A stretch of DNA of 64,000 nt from SHVO01 sp964576515. Lineage in GTDB: Bacteria > Pseudomonadota > Alphaproteobacteria > Rhodospirillales > Rhodospirillaceae. The notes beneath the pieces were generated by a model. It saw only the letters and a program-made list of their open reading frames with translations. It searched no databases and was not told where the DNA came from. Of the stretch, positions 1-8,990 are shown one piece after another. Positions within the stretch are counted from its first letter, which is position 1; every line of letters starts with the position of its first letter. The position numbers were made by a program, and so were the translations under genes. The stretch lies in the NCBI GenBank assembly GCA_964576515.1, contig CAZNUW010000007.1, positions 1 to 64,000 on the forward strand. Direction: 5' to 3'.

Positions 1-539
1 GGCAGGTACATCATGAAGGTGTTCTCGAACTGGCCGTAGATCTCCTTCTGCACGCCCTCGAAATTGACGTCGTTGGCGCGCTTGGAGAACTCGCCGCCGA
101 GGATCTCCTCCCAGTTGGGGCCGCCTTCGATCTTCTCGATGCGCTCGCCGGTGATCAGCGAGCGGGGCCGCGCCGTCGGCATGGCCTTGGAGGCGGGCGC
201 GTTATGGAGGTGCTCGTAATCGAAGGTGAAGGGCTCGTAGTAGTCGTCGATCTCCGGCAGGTCTGGGTTCGCGAAGATGTTGGCAAGGATGCGCCACTTC
301 GCGCCCATGCGGGGCTGCAACTTGCCATTCCGCTTGACGAGCCAGCCGCCGTTCCAGCGTTTCTGGTTCTCCCATTCCTTGGGGTAGCCGAGGCCGGGCT
401 TGGTCTCGACGTTGTTGAACCAGGCGTATTCGACCCCTTCGCGCGAGGTCCAGACGTTCTTGCAGGTGACGGAGCAGGTGTGACAGCCGATGCACTTGTC
501 GAGGTTCAGCACCATCGCAATTTGAGCACGGACTTTCAT
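1..539 (-). CDS. narH: Respiratory nitrate reductase beta subunit NarH (partial, N-terminal 179 residues)
   Basis: The iron-sulfur electron-transfer subunit of the membrane-bound nitrate reductase passes electrons from NarI cytochrome b to NarG on the cytoplasmic face. The visible N-terminus begins MKVRAQIAMVLNLDKC and carries the first ferredoxin-type cluster motif, C16-x2-C19-x2-C22-x3-C26, at the positions known for E. coli NarH. Further recognisable family blocks are GVEYAWFNNVETKPG and RPRSLITGER. The start codon overlaps the narG stop as ATGA, so the two are translationally coupled. The gene leaves the window at its left edge; narJ and narI would be expected beyond it. Identification is secure. 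Confidence 0.97.
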   Translation of the reverse strand, partial: MKVRAQIAMVLNLDKCIGCHTCSVTCKNVWTSREGVEYAWFNNVETKPGLGYPKEWENQKRWNGGWLVKRNGKLQPRMGAKWRILANIFANPDLPEIDDYYEPFTFDYEHLHNAPASKAMPTARPRSLITGERIEKIEGGPNWEEILGGEFSKRANDVNFEGVQKEIYGQFENTFMMYL

Positions 540-3500
540 GACACGGCCTCCGCCTGCTTGGCCGGTCCATCGAGCCAATCGGTCTTGGCCTGTTTACGCA
601 CGATCACGAATTCATCGCGGTTCGAGCCGACGGTGCCGTAGTAATTGAAGCCGTAACTCTGCTGTGCGTAGCCGCCGATCATGTGGGTCGGCTTGAGCAC
701 CGTGCGGGTCACGGAGTTATGCACGCCGCCGCGCTGTCCGGTGATTTCCGAGCCCGGCATGTTCACCATCTTCTCCTGGGCGTGGTACATCATCACCATG
801 CCTTCGGGCACGCGCTGGGAGACGACCGCGCGCGCCACCAGCGCACCATTCAGATTGTAGGCTTCGATCCAGTCGTTATCGGCGACCCCAGCCTTCTGTG
901 CGTCGATCTCGCTCATCCAGACGATCGGACCGCCCCGCGACAGGGTGAGCATCAAGAGATTGTCGGTATAGGTGGAGTGAATGCCCCATTTTTGATGGGG
1001 TGTGATGAAATTGAGCACGATCTGCGGGTTGCCGTTCTCCTTGGCCGCGATGATCGGCTTGATGGTCTTGGTATCGATGGGTGGGCGATAGACGGCGAAC
1101 TGCTCGCCGAAGGCCGTCATCCAGGGATGATCCTGGAAGAGTTGCTGTCGCCCTGTGAGCGTGCGCCAGGGGATGAACTCGTGGACATTCGTGTAGCCCG
1201 CGTTGTAGCAGACCTTTTCCGACTCAAGTCCCGACCAGGTTGGCGAGGAAATGATCTTGCGCGGCTGGGCCTGGAGGTCGCGGAAGCGGAGTTTTTCGTC
1301 TTCCTTGGAATGCGCGAGATGCTCATGGCCACGCCCGGTAAACTGGCCGAGCGCCTTCCACGCTTTTACCGCGACCTCGCCATTGGTCTCCGGCGCGAGG
1401 GCCAGGATCACTTCGGTCGCATCGATATCCGTCTCGATCTTGGGCAGGCCCTTGCTGACACCCTCTTCGGTGACCACGCCGTTCAGCTTCGCGAGTTGTT
1501 CGACTTCGTGTTCGGTCTTCCAGGCGATGCCCTTGCCGCCGTTGCCCAGCGAGGTCATGAGCGGTCCAAGGGAGGTGAATCGCTTATAGACGTTGGGGTA
1601 GTCGCGCTCGACGACGGTGATGGTCGCCATGGTCTTGCCGGGAATTGGCGCGCTGTGGTCTTTACCCCAATCCTGGACAGTGAATGGCTGGGCCAGTTCA
1701 CCTGGGGTGTCGTGGAGCAGCGGCACGAGCACCACATCGCGTTCTTTGCCGAGCTCTTCCGGCGCGATTTCGGAGAATTTCTTGGCAAGCCCCTTGTAGA
1801 TGTCCCAGTCACTGCGGCTTTCCCAGACCGGATCGACCGCCGCACTTAAGGGGTGAATGAAGGGGTGCATGTCGGACGTGTTGAGATCGTTCTTCTCGTA
1901 CCAGGTCGCGGTGGGCAGCACGATGTCGGAGCAGAGACAGGTCGTCGACATGCGGAAGTCGAGGGTCACGAGGAGATCAAGTTTTCCCTCCGGCGCATCG
2001 TCGCGCCACACGACCTCGGACGGCTTCTGGCCGCCGGTCGCGCCGAGATCTTTGCCCTGCACGCCGTGACTAGTGCCGAGCAGGTGCTTGAGGAAGTATT
2101 CGTGCCCTTTGCCGCTTGAGCCTAAGAGATTCGAGCGCCAGACAAAGAGATTGCGCGGCCAGTTGACCGGATTGTCCGGGTCCTGACAGGCAAGCTTGAG
2201 ACGCCCGGCGGCGAGTTCGTCCCGCACATAGTCCTTGGCGTCTTTGCCGGCGGCCTGCGCGGCGCGGGCGATATCGAGGGGGTTTGCCTGGAGCTGTGGC
2301 GCGGACGGCAGCCACCCCATGCGCTCGGCCCGGACATTGAAATCGATCATGCTCCCCTGCCACGCGGACTTGTCGGCCAACGGCGAGATGATCTCATCGA
2401 GGGCAAGGGTCTCGTAGCGCCACTGGTCGGTATGGGCATACCAGAAGGAGGTGGAGTTCATCTGGCGCGGCGGCCTGGCCCAGTCGAGGGCGAAGGCGAG
2501 AGGCAGCCAACCAGTCTGCGGCCGGAGTTTTTCCTGACCCACGTAGTGCGCCCAGCCACCGCCTTCCTGGCCGATGCATCCGCACATCACCAGAAGATTG
2601 ATGATGCCGCGGTAGGTCATGTCCATGTGGTACCAGTGATTGATGCCGGCGCCGAGGATCACCATGGACTTGCCCTTAGTCTTCTCGGCATTGCGCGCAA
2701 ATGCGCGCGCCACGGAGATCACGGAATCGGCTTTGACGCCGGTGATGCGCTCCTGCCAGGCGGGCGTGTAGGGAACGTCGTCGGTATACGAGCGTGCGAC
2801 GTTGCCGCCACCAAGGCCGCGGTCGACACCGTAGTTGGCGCAGAGAAGATCGAAGACGGTTGTCACATAGGCGTTGCCATCGGCCAGCGGCACGGAGCGC
2901 ACCGGCACGTTGCGCGTCAGAACCTCTTCGTGATCGGTGCCGGTGAAGTAGTCATGATGACGGCCGCCGAAGTAGGGGAAGGCCACGGACAGAACGTCTT
3001 CACGATTTTGTAGTGCGCTGAGCGCGAGCTCGCAGGCCGCGCCCGCGGCTTTGGCTTCGAGGTTCCACTTGCCGCTTTCACCCCAGCGGAACCCGATCGA
3101 GCCGTTCGGGACGACGACATCGCCCCGTTCGTCGAAGGCGACCGGCTTCCAGGCAGCATTGTTGGTCTCGCCAAGCGATTCCGAGAAGTCGCTGGCCCGG
3201 AGAAAGCGGTCGGGTACGTAGCGGCCGTTGCGCTGCACCAGACGGACCAGGAAAGGCATGTCGCTGTATTTACGGCAGTAGTCGGAGAAGTATGGCGTCT
3301 GGTTGTCAACGTGGAATTCCTTGAGGATGACGTGGCCGAAGGCCATCGCCAGGGCCGAATCCGTGCCCTGCTTCGGATGCAGCCACAGATCGCCGAACTT
3401 CGCCGCCTCGCTATAGTCGGGCGAGATCACGACGCTCTTGGCGCCGCGGTAGCGGGCCTCGGTGTAGAAATGGGCGTCCGGCGTGCGCGTTTGCGGCACG

Positions 3501-4264
3501 TTGGAACCCCAGAGCAGGAGGAAGCCGGCGTTGTACCAGTCAGCACTCTCCGGAACATCGGTCTGCTCCCCCCAGGTCTGGGGCGAGGCGGGGGGAAGAT
3601 CGCAGTACCAGTCGTAGAAGCTCAAGCACACGCCGCCGAGCAGCGACAGATAGCGCGTGCCCGCCGCGTAGGAGACCATCGACATCGCGGGGATCGGTGA
3701 GAACCCGGCAATGCGGTCGGGACCGTACTTCTTGATCGTATAGGCGTTGGAGGCGGCAATGATCTCATTGGCCTCGTCCCAGCCAAGCCGGACGAAGCCG
3801 CCGAGCCCGCGCCGGCTTGTATAGCTCTTACGCTTTACCGCATCCTCGACGATGGAGCGCCATGCCGCGACAGGGCTTAAGGTCGCGCGCGCTTCCCGCC
3901 ATAACCGGATCAGGTTTGCGCGCACCATCGGATACTTCAGGCGGTTCGCGCTGTAGAGATACCAGGAGTAGCTGGCGCCGCGCGAACATCCGCGCGGCTC
4001 GTGATTGGGCAGATCGGGCCGCGTGCGGGGATAGTCGGTCTGCTGCGTCTCCCAGGTAACGATCCCGCCTTTGACGTAGATCTTCCAGCTGCAGGAGCCC
4101 GTGCAGTTCACGCCGTGGGTCGAGCGCACGATCTTGTCGTGCTGCCAGCGCTGGCGATATCCGTCTTCCCAGTTCCGGTCTTCGCGTGTGGCGATGCCGT
4201 GACCCGCCGCGAATGGCTCCGCTTTCCTGCGAAAGAACGTCAGCCGGTCGAGAATGTGGCTCAT
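536..4264 (-). CDS. narG: Respiratory nitrate reductase alpha subunit NarG
   Basis: This is the catalytic subunit that reduces nitrate to nitrite at a Mo-bisMGD centre in the cytoplasm. It has 1242 residues, close to the usual ~1240. The FS0 cluster ligands H50, C54, C58 and C93 are all present (HGVNCTGSCSW and EPRGCSRGASYSW), and D222 in YDWYCDLPPASPQTW matches the aspartate that binds molybdenum in E. coli. The chosen ATG follows the Shine-Dalgarno stretch AAGGAG eight bases upstream; an open frame continues further upstream, but that part is antisense to narK. narK ends 11 bases before and narH overlaps by four bases, so narK-narG-narH form one operon, probably induced by low oxygen and nitrogen oxides. 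Confidence 0.98.
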   Translation of the reverse strand: MSHILDRLTFFRRKAEPFAAGHGIATREDRNWEDGYRQRWQHDKIVRSTHGVNCTGSCSWKIYVKGGIVTWETQQTDYPRTRPDLPNHEPRGCSRGASYSWYLYSANRLKYPMVRANLIRLWREARATLSPVAAWRSIVEDAVKRKSYTSRRGLGGFVRLGWDEANEIIAASNAYTIKKYGPDRIAGFSPIPAMSMVSYAAGTRYLSLLGGVCLSFYDWYCDLPPASPQTWGEQTDVPESADWYNAGFLLLWGSNVPQTRTPDAHFYTEARYRGAKSVVISPDYSEAAKFGDLWLHPKQGTDSALAMAFGHVILKEFHVDNQTPYFSDYCRKYSDMPFLVRLVQRNGRYVPDRFLRASDFSESLGETNNAAWKPVAFDERGDVVVPNGSIGFRWGESGKWNLEAKAAGAACELALSALQNREDVLSVAFPYFGGRHHDYFTGTDHEEVLTRNVPVRSVPLADGNAYVTTVFDLLCANYGVDRGLGGGNVARSYTDDVPYTPAWQERITGVKADSVISVARAFARNAEKTKGKSMVILGAGINHWYHMDMTYRGIINLLVMCGCIGQEGGGWAHYVGQEKLRPQTGWLPLAFALDWARPPRQMNSTSFWYAHTDQWRYETLALDEIISPLADKSAWQGSMIDFNVRAERMGWLPSAPQLQANPLDIARAAQAAGKDAKDYVRDELAAGRLKLACQDPDNPVNWPRNLFVWRSNLLGSSGKGHEYFLKHLLGTSHGVQGKDLGATGGQKPSEVVWRDDAPEGKLDLLVTLDFRMSTTCLCSDIVLPTATWYEKNDLNTSDMHPFIHPLSAAVDPVWESRSDWDIYKGLAKKFSEIAPEELGKERDVVLVPLLHDTPGELAQPFTVQDWGKDHSAPIPGKTMATITVVERDYPNVYKRFTSLGPLMTSLGNGGKGIAWKTEHEVEQLAKLNGVVTEEGVSKGLPKIETDIDATEVILALAPETNGEVAVKAWKALGQFTGRGHEHLAHSKEDEKLRFRDLQAQPRKIISSPTWSGLESEKVCYNAGYTNVHEFIPWRTLTGRQQLFQDHPWMTAFGEQFAVYRPPIDTKTIKPIIAAKENGNPQIVLNFITPHQKWGIHSTYTDNLLMLTLSRGGPIVWMSEIDAQKAGVADNDWIEAYNLNGALVARAVVSQRVPEGMVMMYHAQEKMVNMPGSEITGQRGGVHNSVTRTVLKPTHMIGGYAQQSYGFNYYGTVGSNRDEFVIVRKQAKTDWLDGPAKQAEAVS

Positions 4265-4275
4265 GTCGACTCTCC

Positions 4276-6972
4276 TTATGCGGACGCGGCGCCGAGTTGC
4301 GAGCTCTGCGGCGTATCGGACACCAGGCGGATCTCCGCGGCACGCCGCAGGTAATACCACCAGGTTATGAAGACGCAGGACGCGTAGTAGATGATGAACA
4401 GGATCAGCGCCGCTTCGGCGCTCCCTGTTTGTGCGATCGAAGTGCCGTAGCTCTTCGGTATGAGAAAGCCGCCATATGCCGCGATTGCGGCGATGACACC
4501 GATCGCGGGCGTTGTCTCGCGCGCGACGGCGCGGCGGTCGATTCCTTTGCCTTGGGCGGCCATGAGCGCGCCGACAGCGCGTGTGAACACCACGGGGATC
4601 ATCTGATAGGTGGCGGCATTGCCGACGCCGCTGGCGATGAAGAGCAGCATGAAGGAGGTGAAAAAGATCGAAAAGGCGGCAGGCCCGCTGCCCAGACGCA
4701 GCGCATACGCGACGCCTAGTACGGTCAGCGCCATTGCGACGAAGGAAGCCACCGCCACCCGCGCGCCGCCGAACTTGTCGGCGAGCCATCCGCTGCCCGC
4801 CCGCGTGAACGCGCCGAGTAAGGGGCCTAAGAAGGCGTAAGTCATCGGGTTCACGTCGGGAAATTGGGTCTTCGTCAGCAGCGGGAAGGCCGCGGAAAAG
4901 CCGATGAAGGAACCAAAGGCGCCGGTGTAAAGCCAGCACAGAACCCAGGTATGCTTACGCTTGAAGACCACGAGCTGTTGAAGGAACGAGGCGCGCATTT
5001 CGGCGATGTCGTTCATGCCGAACCAGGCGGCGAAGGTGGATGCCAGGATGAAAGGCACCCAGATGAAGCCCGCATTCTGCAGCCAGAGTTTGCCCTCGGC
5101 GCCTTGGGGCAGTCCGCCCGATGCGCCGAAAATGGCGGTGGTGATGACGAGCGGGACCACGAACTGCACGGCGCTCACGCCGAGATTGCCGAGACCGGCG
5201 TTGAGTGCCAGCGCGTTGCCTTTCATGCGCTGCGGGAAGAACAGGCTAATGTTCGCCATGCTTGAGGAGAAATTCCCGCCCCCGAGGCCGCAGAGGAGCG
5301 ACAGGGTGACCATGACGCTGTAAGGCGTCTGCGGGTTCTGAACGGCAAAGCCGATGCCGATGGCGGGCAGGAGCAGCATGGCCGTGCTGAACACCGTCCA
5401 CGTCCTTCCCCCGAACACCATGACGACAAAGGAATAGACCAACCGCAGCGTCGCCCCGGAGAGAGCGGGCAGGGCCGCGAGCCAGAATAATTGATCGGTC
5501 GTGTAGGTGAAGCCGGCAGCTGGAAGACTTACGACGACGGCGCTCCAGACCATCCAGATGGCGAAGGCCAATAGCAGCGCCGGGATGGAGATCCAAAGAT
5601 TGCGCCGCGCGATGCGGTGGCCGTCCTTGTCCCAAAAAGCTTGATCCTCGGGATTCCACACCGTGAGCGCGTGATTGACCTCGAGACCCGGCAGGAATCG
5701 CCGCGTCTCCGGTGCCACGTGAACGCCACTCTCCATCTTGAGGATGGCGAAATGCATCCAGGCCAGGTTGACAACGACAATCAGGAACAGAAGCGCGAAA
5801 CACGCCGTCCAGATGCCGAGCAGATCATTCATGATCCCGAAGGTGATAGGCAGGATGAAGCCGCCGAGGCCACCCATGAGTCCGACCAGGCCGCCGACCG
5901 CGCCGATATGGTTGGGATAGTAATGCGGAATGTGTTTGTAGACCGCGGCCATGCCCAGCGCCATCGCCGAGCCAAGAACGATGGTGAGGAAAGCGAAGGT
6001 GGATTCGTTGATCTGGAGCGAGAACGCCATCGGCGCCTCGATCCCTTGCACGACGAAGTCCGTTGCAGGATAGGACAGAATGAAGGTGCAGAGCACCGAG
6101 ACGCCGAACGACCAATACATCACGCGGCGTGCGCCGATACGGTCAGACAGCCAACCGCCGACCGCGCGCATTAAACTAGCCGGCAAGATAAACAGCGTGG
6201 TCAGGATACCGGCGGTGACGAGATCGACGTCGTATGCGCCCATGTAGTAACGCGGCAGCCAGAGCGAGAGCGCAACGAAGCCGCCGAATACAAAGAAGTA
6301 GTAGATCGAGAACCGCCAGACCTGGACATGCGCCAGCGGCGCCAGTTGTTCGGATAGCGGATGGGGTTGCGCGCCGGCTTCCTTTCTGGCCGCCGTCGCC
6401 GGGTCCTCCTGGCTGAAGAGCCAGAAGACCGCTGCAACGATGACAAGCGCGATCGCGTAGATCTGTGTGAGCTCGCGCCAGCCATAGGCGCTGAGAATGA
6501 ACGGCGCGGCAAAGCTCGTGAGCGCGGCGCCGAGGTTGCCGATGCCGAAGAGGCCGAGCGCCATGCCCTGACGTTCCTGAGGATACCAGCGGGAGACATA
6601 GGCGACGCCGACAGCAAACGAACCGCCCGCGATGCCGACGGCAAGGGCCGCGAGCAGCATCATCTCGTAGGTTTGAGCGAACGAGAGAAGAGCCGCCGCC
6701 AAGGCTGCCGCTAGCATGAGCGTGATGAATATCCGCCGCCCACCAAAGCGGTCTGACAGCATGCCGAGGAGGATGCGGACGAGAGAGCCCGAGAGGATCG
6801 GAGTCGCTATGAGGAGCGCGAACTCAGTGTCGAGAAGCTTCAGTTCCCGTTTGATCTCGACGCCCGTGATGGAGAACAGGGTCCAGACGGCGAAGCATCC
6901 GACAAAGGCGAAGGTACTGAGGCCAAGGGCGCGCCATTGCTGGCCACTGGTGATTGGCGATTGATCTGGCAC
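4276..6972 (-). CDS. narK: Fused NarK1-NarK2 nitrate/nitrite transporter (MFS)
   Basis: An 898-residue protein made of two complete major facilitator units joined end to end. The first (about 1-430) has the MFS loop MLSDRFGGRR and the nitrate-signature-like stretch GGSFAVGVAYVSRWYP; the second (about 431-898) has GLGGGNFSSSMANISLFFP and WLADKFGG. Such NarK1-NarK2 fusions are known from Paracoccus-type denitrifiers, where one half acts as a nitrate/proton symporter and the other as a nitrate/nitrite antiporter. The start is GTG, preceded by GAGGGG. It lies 54 bases after the CopD-like gene and 11 bases before narG, so it is in the nar operon. The function of the individual halves is inferred from family knowledge. 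Confidence 0.95.
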   Translation of the reverse strand: MPDQSPITSGQQWRALGLSTFAFVGCFAVWTLFSITGVEIKRELKLLDTEFALLIATPILSGSLVRILLGMLSDRFGGRRIFITLMLAAALAAALLSFAQTYEMMLLAALAVGIAGGSFAVGVAYVSRWYPQERQGMALGLFGIGNLGAALTSFAAPFILSAYGWRELTQIYAIALVIVAAVFWLFSQEDPATAARKEAGAQPHPLSEQLAPLAHVQVWRFSIYYFFVFGGFVALSLWLPRYYMGAYDVDLVTAGILTTLFILPASLMRAVGGWLSDRIGARRVMYWSFGVSVLCTFILSYPATDFVVQGIEAPMAFSLQINESTFAFLTIVLGSAMALGMAAVYKHIPHYYPNHIGAVGGLVGLMGGLGGFILPITFGIMNDLLGIWTACFALLFLIVVVNLAWMHFAILKMESGVHVAPETRRFLPGLEVNHALTVWNPEDQAFWDKDGHRIARRNLWISIPALLLAFAIWMVWSAVVVSLPAAGFTYTTDQLFWLAALPALSGATLRLVYSFVVMVFGGRTWTVFSTAMLLLPAIGIGFAVQNPQTPYSVMVTLSLLCGLGGGNFSSSMANISLFFPQRMKGNALALNAGLGNLGVSAVQFVVPLVITTAIFGASGGLPQGAEGKLWLQNAGFIWVPFILASTFAAWFGMNDIAEMRASFLQQLVVFKRKHTWVLCWLYTGAFGSFIGFSAAFPLLTKTQFPDVNPMTYAFLGPLLGAFTRAGSGWLADKFGGARVAVASFVAMALTVLGVAYALRLGSGPAAFSIFFTSFMLLFIASGVGNAATYQMIPVVFTRAVGALMAAQGKGIDRRAVARETTPAIGVIAAIAAYGGFLIPKSYGTSIAQTGSAEAALILFIIYYASCVFITWWYYLRRAAEIRLVSDTPQSSQLGAASA

Positions 6973-7026
6973 GCGGTTCGTCCCCTCTTTGCTTCGCTTA
7001 CGCCGCGTCTTGTCCGCGGCGTTCCG

Positions 7027-7506
7027 TCACAACAAAAACCAGCCATGGCTGCCGGCGGCGGCCCCAAAAACCGTGATCAATCCCAAAGTCAGCAAAATCC
7101 AGTGCGCCCGGTGCAGCCAGGCAAAGGCGGCGTCAGGGGCTGAGCTCGCCCAGCGCTCGAAGTGGCGATGCAGAATGAAGGGTTCGCCGATAAAGAGTAG
7201 GAGCATGAAGATAGCCCAGACGCCGACCATGGTGTCCATCCACCAGAAGGCCGGATCGGCGAAGCGATCCCAAAGATCGAGTACCGCGGTCATATAGAAG
7301 CCGGTCGCGCCGACGAGAAGGACGGCCGCGCGCGCCTGCCAGACAAACCGGCGCTCGATGGCGTGAAACGCTTTGACCTTGTCGGGGCCGAGGTCGCCGC
7401 GGCGAACAGCCGCGATCGCCACCGTTGTGGCCATCGACACCCCACCGATCCAGATCACCACACCCAGAATATGTAACGTGCGCGCTAACGTAGCTCCGTC
7501 GACCAT
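7027..7506 (-). CDS. CopD-like four-helix integral membrane protein at head of nar operon
   Basis: A 159-residue polytopic membrane protein with about four hydrophobic helices, starting MVDGATLARTLHILGVVIWIG. The His in helix 1 (TLHILG), HAIERRFVW and the late LHRAHWILLTLG resemble the CopD/DUF2269-like superfamily of putative haem or copper membrane proteins. It has a strong ribosome site (GGGAGGGG) and is the first gene after the FNR-type box, so it probably belongs to the nar transcript. Its role in nitrate respiration is unknown; conserved histidines suggest haem binding or electron transfer, which is inference only. Confidence 0.75.
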   Translation of the reverse strand: MVDGATLARTLHILGVVIWIGGVSMATTVAIAAVRRGDLGPDKVKAFHAIERRFVWQARAAVLLVGATGFYMTAVLDLWDRFADPAFWWMDTMVGVWAIFMLLLFIGEPFILHRHFERWASSAPDAAFAWLHRAHWILLTLGLITVFGAAAGSHGWFLL

Positions 7507-7617
7507 CCCACCCCTCCCGCCGGCCGCCCGCCACCCCTAGCGGAGCGAGCAATAACGGCATTGCACCGGCGCAATCGAGCCGGCGACGAACCTCGGCGAT
7601 CGGGCGTGGGGATGTCG

Positions 7618-7631
7618 TTGATCTAGGTCAA
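7618..7631 (-). promoter_or_regulatory. FNR/Dnr-type box upstream of the nar operon
   Basis: TTGATCTAGGTCAA matches the FNR/Anr/Dnr consensus TTGAT-N4-ATCAA with one deviation. Its centre is about 118 bases upstream of the CopD-like start codon, which places a class II start site roughly 77 bases before that gene. The rest of the 338-base gap (7507-7844) between the two leftward genes shows no further gene. Confidence 0.75.
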
Positions 7632-7844
7632 CTCAGGGCCGGGATCTGGCGGAAATGTGTGGCGCAACCTTGCACACCGTCAGTCGCGTGCTAACGACCG
7701 CGCGGCAACGCACCACAATCTGGAAAATAGCCGCCCTGCGCCAGCTCACGCTACATCAGCCTGCCAAATGACGCTGCGGAGTAGCGTTTCACACCTATTA
7801 GCCGGTCATTTGCATTTATCATCGTCGCGCGGACTCTTGCGCGG

Positions 7845-8582
7845 TCAATATGGTTGCAGAACGGAGCGGTGATCCTTCACCTCGCGCACATGAGCGATCC
7901 CTTCAATCGCCACCCGTGACGGCGCGCGCATGTTTTCGTCCTCAATTGTGCCGCCAAGTTCAACCACGCCCTTCGTGACCGCCACCGTAGTGGCCCAGGG
8001 GCTCGTTCCAGGAATGGCCCAGAGAACCTCAAACACGTGGTATCGCACCATGTCGTCATGCCTGTCCGTGGGTGCGCCGGTACCTTCGGGCCTGAACAGG
8101 AGCGCGCGCAAGATGTCGCTGCGTGAAATAATTCCAACGAGAGTGTCGCGACGCATGACGAGCACACGCCGGATATGGTGACGCTTGAGGGTTCGAACGA
8201 TTTCGGCGAGGGGGGTGTCTTCCGTGACCGTAACGACGGCTGCGGTCATGATATGGCGCGCGCTCTCGCCATCGGTCCTCAGGTCAGAAGTGGCGTTCTG
8301 CGCATAGGCGAGATCCTCAAGGCGCGGCGCGCGCCGGCCCTCGGTGCCCAGTTCGTGACGGTGCAGCAAGTCGCCCTCGCTCACGATCCCGACGACCTGT
8401 TTCCCATCGAGCACGGGAACTGCGCTTACGCGCTTCTCCACGAGGATACGGGCAATCTCATGGGCGTTGGTGTTCGGTTCAATCGTTATGAGTGACGTGC
8501 TCATGATGTCCCTGGCGTGAATCGCGCGAGGGGCCGATGGAGCGCGGCTTTTGGATTTCAAGTTTGCTTCACCGGTGTTCAT
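7845..8582 (-). CDS. CBS-pair and BON domain protein
   Basis: A 245-residue cytoplasmic protein with two CBS motifs (about 24-80 and 108-165; HARDIMSTSLITIEP and RHIMTAAVVTVTEDTP) and a C-terminal BON domain (about 175-243). CBS pairs bind adenine nucleotides; BON domains bind lipids or partner proteins. An upstream in-frame extension exists, but GAGGGAG lies six bases before the second ATG of ATGACCATG, so MNTGEANLK is the preferred start. A perfect FNR box lies 86 bases upstream, and nitrogen-oxide genes flank it, so it is probably an anaerobic regulatory or stress protein. The ligand is not predictable. Confidence 0.88.
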   Translation of the reverse strand: MNTGEANLKSKSRAPSAPRAIHARDIMSTSLITIEPNTNAHEIARILVEKRVSAVPVLDGKQVVGIVSEGDLLHRHELGTEGRRAPRLEDLAYAQNATSDLRTDGESARHIMTAAVVTVTEDTPLAEIVRTLKRHHIRRVLVMRRDTLVGIISRSDILRALLFRPEGTGAPTDRHDDMVRYHVFEVLWAIPGTSPWATTVAVTKGVVELGGTIEDENMRAPSRVAIEGIAHVREVKDHRSVLQPY

Positions 8583-8660
8583 GGTCATCTCCCTCAGCCA
8601 GCGGAGATAGCGACATAGAAAGCCAAGTTCGAAGGTTAGAGCCCGGAGGCGGTATCGACA

Positions 8661-8674
8661 TTGATCTAGATCAA
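8661..8674 (-). promoter_or_regulatory. Perfect FNR/Dnr box upstream of the CBS-BON gene
   Basis: TTGATCTAGATCAA is an exact palindromic match to TTGAT-N4-ATCAA. Its centre is 86 bases before the CBS-BON start, which fits a class II activator site at about -41.5 with a ~45-base leader. Being symmetrical, it could also act on nnrS, but that start is over 300 bases away. Confidence 0.82.
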
Positions 8675-8990
8675 TGCGGTGCGTTCGCGCAGAGAAATAA
8701 GGCCCATTCCGCATCGGCTGACGCTTTCTCAAGGGAGTGGGCACGCAAACTTCTGTACGCTTTTCCATGTTGGGAGAACGCGTGAGTGCGTGGCAATTCG
8801 CAAGCTGCGCCTGACAAGCCTTTTGTGGCGTCCGAGCCCTACGTGTGTGAGGAGCGGCCAGGTGTGCCGAGTGTTGATCGGGCGCGTTTCATGGACAAAA
8901 TGCTTTTTGGACTCCGGCATTGATGTGATGATGGCTGGCAGTTGTTTCAGCGGACATTCGTGCTGAAGCACAGACGGATCGGGTATCGGC

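Noticed and set aside
4265..4939. N-terminal extension of the narG frame by about 225 residues
   Set aside because: The extra part is antisense to narK, has arginine-rich low-complexity composition, and a strong ribosome site marks the ATG at 4264.
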